From the NCBI GenBank assembly GCA_964489125.1, contig CAZAXY010000143.1, positions 1 through 7,648 of the forward strand: 7,648 nucleotides of DNA, in the 5' to 3' direction. Under the pieces are notes generated by a model. That model made no database searches. It saw only the letters and a list, made by a program, of their open reading frames with translations, and was not told where the DNA came from. This DNA is from GYS-P2D sp964489125. GTDB taxonomy: Bacteria > Bacteroidota > Bacteroidia > Chitinophagales > Saprospiraceae. Shown here in pieces: positions 6,540-7,648 of the stretch (within the stretch, counting starts at the first letter, position 1; every line of letters starts with the position of its first letter). A program made the translations under genes and the position numbers.

Positions 6540-6864
6540 AAAGTCACCTGATTGTTAAAGGAAACAGAAAAACGAGGATATCTACCAAGGCAACCTTCAG
6601 TTGTAATGATAGAAAAGCGTTAGACCATACAAAAAGACCTGTCTGTGGCCCTTATCCCAATTAACCTTGACCATCAAGCACCGCTGAGTATACCTAAATG
6701 CAAGTGAAGTTCATTATCTGCTATCTCAGTAGTATTAATTACAGTGGCAATGATCATAGACTGGCGATGTCAGGAGCATCCCATTTTAATAGATTAAAAA
6801 TTAGTCAAGACGTACGTGCACATAGTCCTTAGTCAGCTTATCTTCAAGTCGCAATGAGCTAAAT
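6540..6864. other. Intergenic region with no recognisable gene
   Basis: These 325 bases separate repeat B from the DUF4153 gene. I found no coding frame of credible length, no tRNA-like fold and no further copy of the flanking repeat. The only short palindromes are acgtacgt (6810-6817) and the overlapping gtgcac (6816-6821). The region should contain the promoter of the plus-strand gene that follows, but I see no convincing TAnnTTTG element. It could contain the worn remains of a gene, which I cannot identify. Confidence 0.6.
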
Positions 6865-7648
6865 ATGATAGGCTATTTTCAACGATTAGACTTGTTTCAA
6901 TCTTTTAGAAGATTCCCGCTGTCATCGGTAATGGCGATAGTTGCAACTGCTTTGGCAATCAAGATTATCTCAACCGATGGAGACGTAGGGTCAGAAATGG
7001 CTACGGTCGTGGATCTTTTGATAGTATCCTATTTTCTATTTCTTGGAGGTATCATATCGAGATTGATTAGAGAGTCTCAGGACAGCACTATAAGAGAGTT
7101 AATCACAATCGGCTGGTTTGGGGTGTTGGCCATAGCTATCTTCATTTTTTTACCCGATGATTATGATCTATTGAGCACCAAGCTGTTCAGGTTTCCATTT
7201 TTCTTCTTTGGCGTAGCGGCTATTCTACATTTACTAATTGCCTACGTGCCTTTCATCTCAAAAGGTAGTGATGGGGATTTTTGGGAGTACAACCGTAAGG
7301 TTTTTATCCGAATCGTCGAGTCAGGATTCTTCTCAGGCGTTCTTTATCTCGCTATCCTATTCGGCATGGTGGCTCTCGACAAATTGTTCGGTGTGGAGTT
7401 TGATGGTCGCACCTATGGATATGTGGCCGTTACGGTTTTTGGCATATTCAATAGTATCTATTTCTTAAGTAAATTCCCCGTTCTTGATTACGATGATCAA
7501 GTAGAGCGGCCATTGAGCGCCTTCCTTGTCTTTACCCAGTTCCTACTTATTCCGATTACCATAATCTACATGATTATCTTATATGCCTATGGCATTAAGA
7601 TTCTGCTTGATGGGCAGCTTCCTCGTGGATGGATCGGGCATTTGTCTT
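6865..7648 (+). CDS. DUF4153 polytopic membrane protein (3' partial)
   Basis: The frame is open from the ATG at 6865-6867 to the window edge, giving 261 residues. It is the first ATG after an in-frame stop at 6823-6825. Hydrophobic segments lie near residues 20-35, 49-64, 80-97, 111-131, 149-171, 184-202 and 219-243, indicating an inner-membrane protein. Family resemblance is clearest in DFWEYNRKVFIRI (138-150), GVLYLAILFGMVALDKLFGV (158-177), the stretch FGIFNSIYFLSKFP (192-205), and FTQFLLIP...IILYAYGIKIL followed by LPRGWIGHL (223-260). These match the conserved core of DUF4153 proteins. The usual family continues well beyond this point, so the C-terminal part is missing. Function is unknown. 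It is transcribed away from the ATPase and hemC block and probably has its own promoter. Confidence 0.88.
   Translation, partial: MIGYFQRLDLFQSFRRFPLSSVMAIVATALAIKIISTDGDVGSEMATVVDLLIVSYFLFLGGIISRLIRESQDSTIRELITIGWFGVLAIAIFIFLPDDYDLLSTKLFRFPFFFFGVAAILHLLIAYVPFISKGSDGDFWEYNRKVFIRIVESGFFSGVLYLAILFGMVALDKLFGVEFDGRTYGYVAVTVFGIFNSIYFLSKFPVLDYDDQVERPLSAFLVFTQFLLIPITIIYMIILYAYGIKILLDGQLPRGWIGHLS

Noticed and set aside
6760..6825. Short plus-strand frame starting MSGASHF before the DUF4153 gene
   Set aside because: It is only about 20 codons, ends in a stop before the DUF4153 start, and has no recognisable feature or start signal.
7238..7468. 76-residue plus-strand open frame near the window end
   Set aside because: It is out of frame within the DUF4153 coding sequence, whose own frame is open throughout with clear family motifs.

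Overview
The window looks like chromosomal DNA of a Bacteroidota bacterium, most likely in or near the Saprospiraceae/Lewinella group. Three things point there. The first gene encodes a modular secreted protein with a dockerin-like module of the type common in that group and a C-terminal type IX secretion (T9SS) sorting domain. The last gene is a DUF4153 membrane protein. The starts I checked have little or no Shine-Dalgarno sequence, and the DNA is AT-rich. The species assignment is inference.

Layout: (1) Bases 1-1310, plus strand, hold the 3' part of a T9SS-exported protein. The window opens inside a 15-bp tandem repeat encoding a Met-rich MMDTM linker. (2) Bases 1318-5151, minus strand, hold a tightly packed four-gene block transcribed as hemC, a DEDDh-exonuclease-like gene, hemD, recN. 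Junctions are 1 nt, an 8-nt overlap and 19 nt, so it is very probably one operon. It joins two consecutive steps of tetrapyrrole synthesis (hydroxymethylbilane synthase, uroporphyrinogen-III synthase) to a DNA-repair SMC-like ATPase. The exonuclease-like protein between them lacks three of the five catalytic residues of its family. The first gene and recN converge, with 7 bp between stop codons and a strong hairpin just inside recN. (3) Bases 5152-6539 hold a stand-alone minus-strand AAA_14/DUF4143 ATPase gene. It is bracketed by two direct copies of a roughly 69-bp element, 61 of 69 positions identical without gaps and offset 1203 bp. Each copy is itself an imperfect palindrome. One copy ends at the stop codon and the other begins at the start codon. 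(4) Bases 6540-6864 hold no recognisable gene. (5) From 6865 to the window end, plus strand, is the N-terminal 261 residues of a DUF4153 polytopic membrane protein, cut off by the window edge.

The most unusual item is the repeat-bracketed ATPase gene, which has the look of a mobile or self-regulated single-gene cassette sitting upstream of the haem operon. Next are the catalytically degenerate exonuclease inside the haem operon and the perfectly in-frame Met-rich minisatellite. None is proved by sequence alone; each finding gives its deciding test.
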